Assembly: GCA_028712475.1 (NCBI GenBank)
Contig: JAQTQB010000005.1
Span: 107,408 to 171,407, forward strand
Direction: 5' to 3'
Length of the DNA stretch: 64,000 nt
From: Verrucomicrobiales bacterium
GTDB taxonomy: Bacteria; Verrucomicrobiota; Verrucomicrobiia; Limisphaerales; UBA11358
Part shown: positions 26,931 through 35,191 of the stretch, one piece after another
How positions within the stretch are numbered: position 1 is the stretch's first letter
Layout: every line of letters starts with the position of its first letter
The notes under the pieces: generated by a model
Told to the model about the DNA's origin: nothing
Databases searched by the model: none
What the model saw: the letters and a program-made list of their open reading frames with translations, nothing else
Program-made: the position numbers and the translations under genes

Positions 26931-27737
26931 TTGAAAAAATACTGGCACGTCATCGGCATCGGGATCCAGAACAACCTGACGTATCGCTTCAATTATCTGA
27001 CGCGGACGCTGTTCAGTTTCATCCCGCTTTTCGCCATGCTGTCGCTCTGGCGCACGATCTACACGGCGAACGGCGATGGCCGCCCGCTCTCCGGCTACAC
27101 CGAGGCGCAGATGATTTTTTATTACATGATGGTCGCCATCGTGGACGTGATGACGGCGGTCAATGAAGACGACTGGCAGATCGCCGCCGACATCCGCGAA
27201 GGCAACATCAGCCAGTTCCTGCTCAAGCCGGTGGATTATCTCTGGTATCGGCTCTGCCTGTTTTTTTCCGGGCGCGTCACCTTTGTGATGATGGCGGGCC
27301 TGCCGCTGGCGGTGTTTATCTTCTGCTTCCGAAGCTATTTCGTGCCGCCCGCAAGCGGTCTGGCCTTGGCCGCCTTTTTTGTTTCGCTCGTGCTGACGGC
27401 GCTGCTGCAATTTTTCCTGTCCTACTCGATGGCAATGCTGGCGTTCTGGGTGCTGGAAATCTCCACGTTCATCTTCATCCTGTTCGCGTTTGAATACCTC
27501 GCCAGCGGCCATTTGTTCCCGTTGGACATGCTGCCCCCTGCCCTTCAGCACGCGCTGGCCTTCACGCCCTTTCCGTCCATGCTTTACGCCCCCATAGGCA
27601 TTTACATGGGCAAAATCGCGGGCGACGGCGTCGGACTCGCGCTGCTCACGCAACTGTTCTGGGTGGTGGTGATGTATGCGCTCGCCCGCTTCATGTGGCG
27701 GCGCGGAATAAAAAAATATGCCGCGTTCGGGGGATAG
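26931..27737 (+). CDS. ABC-2 type transporter permease
   Basis: From TTG at 26931 (MKKYWHVIGIGIQNNLTYRF) the product is 268 residues, the usual size for the ABC-2 (DUF990-like) permease group; another TTG at 26847 would add 28 residues unlike the family. Six hydrophobic spans can be counted, beginning 'LFSFIPLFAMLSLWRTIY' and ending 'LLTQLFWVVVMYALARFMW'. The cytoplasmic segment 'DIREGNISQFLLKPVDYLWY' is typical of the group. These permeases normally occur as two subunits with an ATPase; neither partner is adjacent, so it must assemble with products of other loci. The substrate is unknown. Confidence 0.82.
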   Translation: MKKYWHVIGIGIQNNLTYRFNYLTRTLFSFIPLFAMLSLWRTIYTANGDGRPLSGYTEAQMIFYYMMVAIVDVMTAVNEDDWQIAADIREGNISQFLLKPVDYLWYRLCLFFSGRVTFVMMAGLPLAVFIFCFRSYFVPPASGLALAAFFVSLVLTALLQFFLSYSMAMLAFWVLEISTFIFILFAFEYLASGHLFPLDMLPPALQHALAFTPFPSMLYAPIGIYMGKIAGDGVGLALLTQLFWVVVMYALARFMWRRGIKKYAAFGG

Positions 27738-27819
27738 CCTCGAACCGGAAGCGATTGTGAAGCATAAAAAGCGTAAACAGCCGTTGCGAAGCGCTTGAAA
27801 GCACCGGCATCAATCCGTT

Positions 27820-27848
27820 TTGACGAGGCGGCGGAGCCGTTGTATTAC
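27820..27848 (+). promoter_or_regulatory. Sigma-70-type promoter for the pseudopilin-like gene
   Basis: TTGACG (27820-27825) and TATTAC (27843-27848) are separated by 17 bases and lie about 22 bases upstream of the ATG at 27871. No competing promoter is obvious in the 130-base gap. Confidence 0.5.
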
Positions 27849-27870
27849 TTGAGAAGCCAATGGTAAGGTT

Positions 27871-28743
27871 TTGAAAATGCCCATATTCGTAAACAGAAGG
27901 CAATGGACGGGATTTACGCTGATCGAGTTGCTGGTGGTGATTGCAATCATCGCAATTCTGGCGGCGCTTTTACTGCCGGCATTGTCCAAGGCGCGCGAAC
28001 GGGCGCAGGCCATCTCCTGCCTGAACAACACGCGCCAGCTTGGGCTGGCGTGCCAGCTTTACTCGGACGATCACGAGGATTACTTCCCCTACAATCTGGT
28101 CATGAACCCGTTATCTTTCCGAACCAATCTCAATTGGGTAAACAATGTCATGACTTGGGATTTAAGTTCTGATAACACCAATGCTCAAACGATCATCAAC
28201 GCAAGCCTGGGCACCTATGTCAGCGGGAATACGACCATTTATCGTTGCCCCGCCGACCGCGCATTAAGTTCGATCCAAGCGGCAGCCGGCTGGAGTCATC
28301 GCCTGCGCAGTTATTCGTTGAATGCCATGATTGGCAACGCGGGGGATTTTTCCGCGAGCGGTGTGAACATCAACAACCCCAATTACAAACAGTTTTTCAA
28401 AACCACGCAGATTCCGCAGCCGGTGGAAATCTTCACGTTTCTCGATGAACACCCGGACAGCATTGGCGACGGCTATTTTCTGAACAAGGAGGCCGCTGTC
28501 AACTATGGCCCCTACGGTGGTTCCGGTTACAGCCATAATGAATGGACCGATTTGCCGGCTTCCTATCACAATAGTTCTGCCACGCTTGCTTTTGCCGACG
28601 GCCACGCCACTTTGCATCACTGGGCCGATGCCAGCACCCTCCGCCCGGTGCAATACAATATGGCGGGCCTGCCCAAGCAATTGGATCCAGAATCCCATCT
28701 TGATTTCGACTGGGTGATGGAACACATGAGCATTGAAAACTGA
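27871..28743 (+). CDS. Type II secretion/pilin-like (pseudopilin) protein with H-X9-DG motif
   Basis: The 290-residue protein has a prepilin leader and N-methylation site ([17 protein letters not shown]) cut before Phe by a prepilin peptidase. After it come '[19 protein letters not shown]' and '[12 protein letters not shown]'. The C-terminal '[20 protein letters not shown]' is the H-X9-DG pattern. Large families of such proteins are typical of Verrucomicrobiota, Lentisphaerota and Planctomycetota and are exported to the surface or periplasm; their roles are mostly unknown. It is single-copy in this window and convergent with the anti-sigma-like gene. Confidence 0.92.
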   Translation: MKMPIFVNRRQWTGFTLIELLVVIAIIAILAALLLPALSKARERAQAISCLNNTRQLGLACQLYSDDHEDYFPYNLVMNPLSFRTNLNWVNNVMTWDLSSDNTNAQTIINASLGTYVSGNTTIYRCPADRALSSIQAAAGWSHRLRSYSLNAMIGNAGDFSASGVNINNPNYKQFFKTTQIPQPVEIFTFLDEHPDSIGDGYFLNKEAAVNYGPYGGSGYSHNEWTDLPASYHNSSATLAFADGHATLHHWADASTLRPVQYNMAGLPKQLDPESHLDFDWVMEHMSIEN

Positions 28744-28773
28744 CGCGCACAAAAATGGAAATTGGGATTTGCA

Positions 28774-29529
28774 TCAGAGATATTGTTGAATTGTTTGCTC
28801 ATCACCCGTGGTTCCGAGGAAATACAGTTTGTCACCCTGGATCCAGGTCGCCGTCATCAGCCGGTTGACTTTGGAAAACTGTGGAGCCGGCCCGGCGGAT
28901 GATTTTTTCAAGGAAGTCCGGTCAACAACAAACAGCCAGATGTCGCTCGAAACATCAGGCGCGGCCTGACTGGAGCGAAAACAAATCATGGAGACTTTCA
29001 CGCCCTGCCAGCCTTCGACCGCGCAGCCGGCCAGGCTCACCTGCTTGAGCTTTTCCGGCAAAATAAAATCTGCCGGCGCATCATGTTGCGCGAGATAGGC
29101 GCGGATCACCGCCGGATCATTCGTCACTACGTCCATCGCATAGCCGCGCAACGCCACGCCCGCCATCTGGTTTTGGTAAATGTCCAATGTGTCGTCATCA
29201 GCACGATGTGGAAACCAGAATACCACCAGCGCTCCAAACAGCAGGATGATGGCCGCCGCCGCCGCGAACTGGATTTTCTGCCGCATTAAAATTCTTCTTT
29301 CACTCGCCAACTGTTCGGAAATGATTTGTTCCTTCAGTCCGGCGGGCGCGGTGATCTGGCGGAATTTTTCGCGCAGCACAAACTGCCGCGCGCAGTGCAT
29401 CACCAGCCAGTCCTTCAATTCCGTGTCGCGTTCGGCCAGCGCGAGCGCTGCGGCGATTTGCGGGTCGTCCGCGTCCGCCGTGCCGTGCCGGTAGAGGAGC
29501 AAAATGTTTTTGGCTTCGTCGCGATTCAC
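28774..29529 (-). CDS. Membrane-bound anti-sigma-like protein
   Basis: The 251-residue protein has a cytoplasmic N-terminus of about 80 residues (MNRDEAKNILLLYRHGTADA; 'RDTELKDWLVMHCARQFVL'), one membrane helix at about 86-106 (FAAAAAIILLFGALVVFWF) and a periplasmic domain of about 145 residues containing two Cys. Its ATG overlaps the stop of the ECF sigma gene by 4 bases. This layout is that of transmembrane anti-sigma factors, which bind the sigma factor until a periplasmic signal arrives. No classical zinc anti-sigma motif (H-x3-C-x2-C) is visible, so the binding mode is inferred from context. Confidence 0.72.
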   Translation of the reverse strand: MNRDEAKNILLLYRHGTADADDPQIAAALALAERDTELKDWLVMHCARQFVLREKFRQITAPAGLKEQIISEQLASERRILMRQKIQFAAAAAIILLFGALVVFWFPHRADDDTLDIYQNQMAGVALRGYAMDVVTNDPAVIRAYLAQHDAPADFILPEKLKQVSLAGCAVEGWQGVKVSMICFRSSQAAPDVSSDIWLFVVDRTSLKKSSAGPAPQFSKVNRLMTATWIQGDKLYFLGTTGDEQTIQQYL

Positions 29530-30047
29530 AAATTTGTTGGTTTCGGTGGTTCCATTGTTTCGCCGGTCAAAAGCTGGTGCAAACGCCCAAGCCCGCGGGC
29601 CAGCCGCGATTTGACCGTCCCGAGCGGCACCTCAAGGACTGCGGCGATTTCGTTGTAGGAACAATCCTGCAAATAAAACAAGGCGACGGGCGCCTGATAC
29701 ACTTCGTCCAGTTGTGCCAGCGCAACCAGCGCCTGCGCCGCGTCGAGGCGATTGACTGTGGGGGGCGATACCACGGGCAACTCCGCCGCCGCGTGTTCCA
29801 GCTCGACGTGCGGAAAGCGCTTTCGTTTCCGGCACCAGCCGAGAAATTCGCGGTGCAATGTGGTGAACAGCCAGGTTTTCACTTTCGTTATGTCGCGCAA
29901 TTGATGGCCTTTGTTGGCCCAGATGCAAAAAACCTGTTGCACAAGGTCGCAGGCATCCGCCTCGTCGCGCGTGAGGCTGAAGGCGAATTGATACAGCGGC
30001 TCGTAATAACGAGCCACCAGACTTTCAAAATCCATTCCTTCAGCCAT
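29526..30047 (-). CDS. ECF-family RNA polymerase sigma factor
   Basis: The 173-residue protein has region 2 ('YEPLYQFAFSLTRDEADACD' then 'LVQQVFCIWANKGHQLRDI' and 'KTWLFTTLHREFLGWCRKR') and region 4 ('LDEVYQAPVALFYLQDCSYN' and 'EIAAVLEVPLGTVKSRLARG', the helix-turn-helix that reads the -35 element). It lacks region 3, as ECF sigmas do. It is translationally coupled to the anti-sigma-like gene and divergent from the cupredoxin/cytochrome cluster. A GGAACAAA-N15-TCTCAC promoter-like sequence precedes it and a matched one precedes the cupredoxin gene, suggesting autoregulation and control of that cluster. Confidence 0.93.
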   Translation of the reverse strand: MAEGMDFESLVARYYEPLYQFAFSLTRDEADACDLVQQVFCIWANKGHQLRDITKVKTWLFTTLHREFLGWCRKRKRFPHVELEHAAAELPVVSPPTVNRLDAAQALVALAQLDEVYQAPVALFYLQDCSYNEIAAVLEVPLGTVKSRLARGLGRLHQLLTGETMEPPKPTNL

Positions 30048-30062
30048 ATCGAGTCATCAACA

Positions 30063-30091
30063 GTGAGAGGCAATAAAACAACATTTGTTCC
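30063..30091 (-). promoter_or_regulatory. Putative ECF promoter of the sigma/anti-sigma operon
   Basis: On the minus strand GGAACAAA (30091-30084) and TCTCAC (30068-30063) are separated by 15 bases and end 16 bases before the sigma ATG. GGAAC is the commonest ECF -35 element. The plus-strand counterpart at 30118-30146 has the same 8-mer and spacing. Confidence 0.6.
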
Positions 30092-30117
30092 AACGAAATA
30101 CGAGCTTGAATTTGCCG

Positions 30118-30146
30118 GGAACAAAATTCACACCCGCGACTCTAAC
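30118..30146 (+). promoter_or_regulatory. Putative ECF promoter of the cupredoxin-cytochrome cluster
   Basis: GGAACAAA (30118-30125) and TCTAAC (30141-30146) are separated by 15 bases, 34 bases upstream of the cupredoxin ATG. It is arranged divergently to an almost identical promoter-like site for the sigma gene. Confidence 0.6.
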
Positions 30147-30180
30147 AAGAGGAAAACATAAAACATATACGACCTTCTCT

Positions 30181-31014
30181 ATGAAAAACTGCATATCGGC
30201 CACCATTGTGGCAATTTTCCTTGGCCTTGCACCCTCTGATTTTGCAGCCACAGCCACGGTTCAAGCTGGCTCTGGTGGCAATATATTCACGCCCGCAACA
30301 ACCAACATCAACGTCGGCGACCGGGTTATCTGGGTCTGGAGCGGCCTGAACCACTCCTCTACCAGTGATACTGCAGGATTGTGGGATTCCGGCGTTTTCA
30401 ATGCGCCCCATTCGTTCACCAACCAGTTCAATGCATCCGGCACCTTTCCCTATCATTGCACGATTCACGTCAGCTTTGGGATGACAGGCTCGATCATTGT
30501 CGCCGCACCCAATTCACCGCCCAGCGTCACAATCACCAATCCGGCGTCCGGCACTGTCTTGGCCGCGCCCGCCAACGTGACCATTCAAGCCTCGGCCACT
30601 GACGACGGCACCGTGACCAATGTTCAATTTCTGGTCGGCTCGACGGTTTTAACCAATAAGGCAGCGGCTCCATTTTTCGCCGTGACCAATAATTTGGCGG
30701 CGGGGAATTACACGCTATCAGCCATTGCTTCGGACAACCTTGGGGCAAAAGCCACCAACGCGGTGAACATCAGCGTCGTCACGCCGCTGGCGCTGGTCAT
30801 CAGCGCTCCGCAATTATTGGCCGCAAGTTTTCAGTTCAATTACTCTGCCAATACCGGGTTGACTTACATCGTCCAACGATCCACCAATCTCGCCGTGCCT
30901 GATTGGATTTCCATGGTCACGAACACGGCGGCGAGCAACCCCGTGGTCTTCGTGGACAGCCAGGCAACGAACAGCCCCGGATTTTACCGCGTCGGACGGC
31001 TGCCAAACCCATGA
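30181..31014 (+). CDS. Secreted cupredoxin with Ig-like domain
   Basis: The 277-residue product has a signal peptide (residues 1-23) and a plastocyanin-like domain with type-1 copper ligands His58 ('GLNHSS'), Cys93 and His96 ('YHCTIH') and Met101 ('SFGM'). A bacterial Ig-like domain follows at about 110-205 ('PPSVTITNPASGTVLAAP', 'VTNVQFLVGSTVLTN'). The C-terminus (TYIVQRSTNLAVPDWISM ... FYRVGRL) is a tail often seen on verrucomicrobial exported proteins. Copper ligands are complete, so it is likely an electron carrier or copper store outside the inner membrane. It heads a tight four-gene cluster with copper and heme proteins. Confidence 0.88.
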   Translation: MKNCISATIVAIFLGLAPSDFAATATVQAGSGGNIFTPATTNINVGDRVIWVWSGLNHSSTSDTAGLWDSGVFNAPHSFTNQFNASGTFPYHCTIHVSFGMTGSIIVAAPNSPPSVTITNPASGTVLAAPANVTIQASATDDGTVTNVQFLVGSTVLTNKAAAPFFAVTNNLAAGNYTLSAIASDNLGAKATNAVNISVVTPLALVISAPQLLAASFQFNYSANTGLTYIVQRSTNLAVPDWISMVTNTAASNPVVFVDSQATNSPGFYRVGRLPNP

Positions 31015-31036
31015 CCGGTCGCTGGAGATTTTGAAT

Positions 31037-31942
31037 ATGCGGGCGTGGCAATTGGGCTTAAGCACAGGGTTGTGCTGTATGCTGATTTCGTTCAACACGA
31101 GAGCGGCGGTGGAATTGTCCCTCGCCAAAACCAATGTCACGGCGCGCGCCTTCATGGTCAGGGGCATTGTCACAGAACTTAAACCCGATGGGCGGACAAT
31201 TGTCATCCGGCACGAAGCCATCTCCAATTACATGGCCGCCATGACCATGCCGTTCAAGGTCAAAGAGCCGGACGAACTTGTGGGACTAAAAGCCGGCGAC
31301 AAAATTTCCTTCCGGCTGCAAGTGACGGAAACGGAAAGCTGGGTGGATCAAATCGCGAATATCGGAACCGCTCCCGTGCCGCAAAATCCGCCGGCCGTTC
31401 CGCCTGCAAAAAAAGCTGCCGCCCATCCGTTGCTCGATTACAAGTTCACCAATGAACTGGGGCGGGCCGTGAGCATCAACGATTTTCACGGCCAGGCGCT
31501 CGCCATCACCTTTTTTTTCACCCGTTGTCCGCTGCCGGAATTTTGCCCGCGCCTGTCAAAGAACTTTTCGGAGGCGTCGCTCAAATTAAAATCCCAAACC
31601 AACGCCCCCGCCAACTGGCATTTCCTTTCCATCACCTTCGACCCGGAATTTGATTCGCCCGCGATGCTCAAAGCCTACGGCGAAAGTTATCAATATGACC
31701 CTGAACATTGGAGTTTCCTGACCGGGCCGACGAATGAAATCAGTGAACTTGCCAGTCAGTCTGGCGTGGTTGTAGAATCCGATGACGGCTCTCTGAACCA
31801 CAATTTTCGCACACTGATCATTGATGCGACCGGCCATTTGCAGATCGTTTTCCCGACCGGCGGAGATTTATCGGACGCCATCGTCAGTGAAATAATCAAG
31901 GCCGCCGCCACAACAAACCAGCCAGCCATGCAAAGCCGGTGA
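31037..31942 (+). CDS. CusF-like and SCO1/SenC fusion protein (copper chaperone)
   Basis: The 301-residue product has a signal peptide, a CusF-like domain at about 38-110 with metal residues His59, Met66, Met69 and Met71 ('RHEAISNYMAAMTMPF'), and a SCO1/SenC thioredoxin-fold domain at about 130-300. SCO copper ligands are Cys164 and Cys170 in 'TRCPLPEFCPRLS' (C-x5-C instead of the usual C-x3-C) and His255 in 'SLNHNFRTLIID'. SCO proteins assemble copper centres, classically CuA of cytochrome oxidase, or act as thiol-redox proteins. No oxidase genes are nearby. The stop overlaps the GTG of the cytochrome gene by 4 bases. The start at 31037 is the second in-frame codon option (a TTG lies at 31031). 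Confidence 0.9.
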   Translation: MRAWQLGLSTGLCCMLISFNTRAAVELSLAKTNVTARAFMVRGIVTELKPDGRTIVIRHEAISNYMAAMTMPFKVKEPDELVGLKAGDKISFRLQVTETESWVDQIANIGTAPVPQNPPAVPPAKKAAAHPLLDYKFTNELGRAVSINDFHGQALAITFFFTRCPLPEFCPRLSKNFSEASLKLKSQTNAPANWHFLSITFDPEFDSPAMLKAYGESYQYDPEHWSFLTGPTNEISELASQSGVVVESDDGSLNHNFRTLIIDATGHLQIVFPTGGDLSDAIVSEIIKAAATTNQPAMQSR

Positions 31943-32730
31943 ATCTAAAACGAACATGGGGCGTGGTGCTGGCGACCGGCCTGTCCGCCTGCGCCGCGCT
32001 CGTTTTGATTTCGTGCTCCACCACGCCGGGTTCGGTGATGGTGCCGCTGGAAATTCCCGGCGCGCACTACGTCGGCAATAAAACCTGCGCGGATTGCCAT
32101 AAAGATATTGTCCGAAAATTCCCCGCCAGCCCGCACGCGCGGGTTCATTTTGCCGATGCGGCGATGGTTGGCCAGACCGGCTGCGAATCCTGTCACGGCC
32201 CCGGCAGCAAACACATCGAGTCCGGCGGCGGCGCGAAATTCATCATCAATCCGCGCAATGACCCGGCGTCCTGTTTTCAGTGCCACCTCGACGTTCAGGC
32301 GGAATTTAATTTGCCGCAGCATCATCCGGTCATTGAGGGCCACATGAGCTGCGTGCAATGCCACGACCCGCATGGTGGCGATATTTTCAAGCCGGCGGGC
32401 GGACTGGCCATGGCGCGGCAAAATGAAAGCTGCGCGCAATGCCATCGCGACCAGACGCGCCCGTTTGTGTTTGAACACAAGGCGATGCGTGAAGGCTGCA
32501 CCATCTGTCACAGCCCGCACGGTTCGATCAACCAGAAAATGCTCGTCGAGAGCGACCCGAATCTTTGCCTGCGCTGCCACTCGCAGGTTCAGGGCCCAAA
32601 CGTTCCTCGCGGGCATCTTTTCATAGGCAACACCGATCACACGACGTTTCTGCAAATCGGCACCTGCTGGGCGTCCGGCTGCCATACGGCGATTCACGGC
32701 TCAAACGTGGATCCGCGTTGGAGGTATTGA
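31939..32730 (+). CDS. Multiheme c-type cytochrome (MtrA/DmsE-like), lipoprotein
   Basis: The 263-residue product has a lipoprotein-type signal (LVLIS then Cys26) and seven C-x2-C-H heme sites: CADCH, CESCH, CFQCH, CVQCH, CAQCH, CTICH and CLRCH. An eighth, atypical site is C-x4-C-H (CWASGCH, residues 243-249). Extra His residues could serve as distal ligands. The final 'IHGSN' is the ending I associate with MtrA/DmsE-type periplasmic cytochromes that sit in the mouth of an outer-membrane porin. It starts with GTG in the stop of the SCO gene and is followed 19 bases later by a beta-barrel gene, the classic pairing of porin-cytochrome conduits. Confidence 0.9.
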   Translation: MNLKRTWGVVLATGLSACAALVLISCSTTPGSVMVPLEIPGAHYVGNKTCADCHKDIVRKFPASPHARVHFADAAMVGQTGCESCHGPGSKHIESGGGAKFIINPRNDPASCFQCHLDVQAEFNLPQHHPVIEGHMSCVQCHDPHGGDIFKPAGGLAMARQNESCAQCHRDQTRPFVFEHKAMREGCTICHSPHGSINQKMLVESDPNLCLRCHSQVQGPNVPRGHLFIGNTDHTTFLQIGTCWASGCHTAIHGSNVDPRWRY

Positions 32731-32749
32731 CTGCAACCCGCACGTTTGA

Positions 32750-35119
32750 ATGAAATTTCTTTCTTCAAATCAAGTCGGAGCAAATACATTATTCCTTTTG
32801 ACGCTTTGCCCGGCATTGGCAGCCGCCGAAATCCAGGAAAGCCCGCTTCCGCCGCCCGCAGATGTAAAAATTGAATTCGACCGCGACATCCGGCCCATTT
32901 TTGAAACAACCTGCATCCGTTGTCACGGGCCGGAGAAACCGAAGAGCCATTTCCGCCTCATCAACCGTGAATCCGCGCTCAAAGGCGGTGATGAAAACAC
33001 CAACGACATTGTTCCCGGTGACAGTTCCAAAAGTTTGCTCATCCATTATGTCGCGCGGCAGGTGCCGGACTTCGAGATGCCGCCGCCCGGCAAGGGAGAA
33101 CCGCTGACGCAGCAGCAGATCGGCCTGTTGCGCGCCTGGATTGATCAGGGCGCGGACTGGAGCACGACGAATCAATTGCCGCAACCGGTCCTGACTTTCG
33201 CGCCGACGCTTCGCTGGATTGATGTGCGGGGCAACACATCAAAATTCCGTGAACTCGAAGGCGTGAACAATGGATTTTCGGGCGGCGTGGAACAATTTTC
33301 GTTCATGCAACAAACGAGCCCCGATGAAAAAATGTCCCTGACCGGGCATTTTATTGTTCCCATCCAGGATTTGGAATTGAAGCTTGCCGTGGATGAAACC
33401 GGCCTCGGCTTTGTCCACGCCGGCTTCTCTGAATGGCGGAAATATTATAATGACACCGGCGGCTATAATCCAACGGTGGCTCCGTCGGAATTCAATCTGA
33501 ATCGTGATCTGTATGTGGACAATGGCCGCGTCTGGATTGATTTCGGCCTGGCTTTGCCGCGCCGCCCGCAAATTGTGCTCGGTTATGAATACCAGTTCAA
33601 AAACGGCAACAAATCAATGCTGGACTGGGGTTACGCGAACGGGAAAGACATCTATCCGGCGACGCTCGCGGTGGACGAGCAGGCGAACATAATCAAGCTT
33701 GATGTGACGCACGATTTAAACGGCTGGCATCTGGAGGACAACGCGCGCGTCGAGTTTTACAGCGAGAAAAATACCAGCGCGGAATCGCAAATTCTGTTTG
33801 GCGGCACTTCGCCGGACACCTTCATCAACACGCGGGACAATTATCATTCCACGCAGGGCATGAACACGCTGGCGCTGGAAAAGCAAATGCGCGACTGGTG
33901 GTTTGTGTCCGGCGGCTTTTACTATTCGAAGCTGGAAGGCAGCGATTTTTTCAACCAGACCACCGCCATCCCGGTGTTTAATATCAACAATTCATTGAGC
34001 AGCTCGCAGATAACGCTTCGCCGGGAGTCGGAACTTTTCAGCGTGGCCAGCTTGTTCACGCCGCTGGAATATCTGGCCTTTTCGCTCGGCTCACAAAACG
34101 AATGGACGACTGAAGATGGATTCGGGAACAGCATTCCCGACCTTGATCTGGGTGTGAACACGCCAGCCGATTCAAACTTGAACCTTTTTAAGGCGAGCCA
34201 GAATGCGAATCTGCGTTTCACAAAAATCCCGTTCACCGTTCTTTTCGCCGACGCAAGGTTCGAGCAGGAAAGCGCCAACGAATTTCAACAGAAAAACGGC
34301 GATGAATTCATGAACCAGAACGACGCCATGAACCATCGCTACAATGTTCAGACCGGTTTCAACACGTCGCCCTGGCGTTGGGCGGCCTTGAGCGCGCAGT
34401 ATCAATATCAGACCAGCGACACCGACTACAACAATCCCACCGACGTGGTTTTCGGCAATTCCAGTGCGACGAATGGTTATCCGGGATTCATTCTCAACCG
34501 CAAAATCCAGACCGACAAGTTTGAAACAAAGCTCGATCTGCGTCCGGCGAACTGGCTGAAAACTACGCTGACCTATCAGATCACCGGCACGGATTATTCG
34601 TCCAAGACCGATCCGGCCTACGGTTTTGACACGGCGTTGAATCAATTTGTCGCTTTGCCCGGCGGGCCGATCACGGACGGACATTACAACGCCCAGACCT
34701 ATGGCATAAGCACCACGCTCACCCCGATCCAGCGATTATATTTGTATGCCGCGTTCACTTACAGCCAGTCGCGCGCGACCACGGCCAGCAACGGCGATCC
34801 GTCCATCGTGCCTTACGACGGAAACATCTACACGCTCATCACCACGGCGACCTATGCGTTGAACGCGAAAACCAGCCTGCAAACCAGCTATACTTTTTCG
34901 CAGGCTGATTACGCGGAAAACAACGCGGCGGCGGGAATACCGCTGGGACTGAATTTCACCCGCAATGAATTGCTCGTCGGCCTGACGCGCCAGATCAACA
35001 AGCGCCTCACCGGCGTGTTGCGCTACCAATTCTCCCAATACTCCGAACCGAGCAGCAACAACGCGAACAACTTCACCGCGCACGGCATCTTTGCGACCTT
35101 CGTTTACAAATGGCCGTAG
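32750..35119 (+). CDS. Outer-membrane beta-barrel fused to an N-terminal cytochrome c domain (MtrB/PioB-like)
   Basis: The 789-residue protein has a signal peptide (about 1-26), then a single-heme domain with 'ETTCIRCHGPEKPKSHFRL' (Cys55, Cys58, His59) and a likely distal Met110 in 'DFEMPPPGKG', matching the planctomycete cytochrome C (PSCyt1) family. From about residue 160 to the end it consists of alternating strand-like segments with aromatic girdles ('WWFVSGGFYYSKLEG', 'LYLYAAFTYSQSR', 'LTGVLRYQFSQYSEP') and ends 'GIFATFVYKWP', typical of an outer-membrane barrel. Together with the preceding multiheme cytochrome it resembles MtrAB/PioAB systems. Fusion of a heme domain to the barrel is unusual. 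Barrel identity as MtrB/PioB is inferred from context and strand pattern. Confidence 0.8.
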   Translation: MKFLSSNQVGANTLFLLTLCPALAAAEIQESPLPPPADVKIEFDRDIRPIFETTCIRCHGPEKPKSHFRLINRESALKGGDENTNDIVPGDSSKSLLIHYVARQVPDFEMPPPGKGEPLTQQQIGLLRAWIDQGADWSTTNQLPQPVLTFAPTLRWIDVRGNTSKFRELEGVNNGFSGGVEQFSFMQQTSPDEKMSLTGHFIVPIQDLELKLAVDETGLGFVHAGFSEWRKYYNDTGGYNPTVAPSEFNLNRDLYVDNGRVWIDFGLALPRRPQIVLGYEYQFKNGNKSMLDWGYANGKDIYPATLAVDEQANIIKLDVTHDLNGWHLEDNARVEFYSEKNTSAESQILFGGTSPDTFINTRDNYHSTQGMNTLALEKQMRDWWFVSGGFYYSKLEGSDFFNQTTAIPVFNINNSLSSSQITLRRESELFSVASLFTPLEYLAFSLGSQNEWTTEDGFGNSIPDLDLGVNTPADSNLNLFKASQNANLRFTKIPFTVLFADARFEQESANEFQQKNGDEFMNQNDAMNHRYNVQTGFNTSPWRWAALSAQYQYQTSDTDYNNPTDVVFGNSSATNGYPGFILNRKIQTDKFETKLDLRPANWLKTTLTYQITGTDYSSKTDPAYGFDTALNQFVALPGGPITDGHYNAQTYGISTTLTPIQRLYLYAAFTYSQSRATTASNGDPSIVPYDGNIYTLITTATYALNAKTSLQTSYTFSQADYAENNAAAGIPLGLNFTRNELLVGLTRQINKRLTGVLRYQFSQYSEPSSNNANNFTAHGIFATFVYKWP

Positions 35120-35191
35120 GCGCATGAAATTTCTCCGGGCGTCCGGCCAATCCATGGAAAAAATCCTCGATGAGGAAAAACAAACCAAAGA

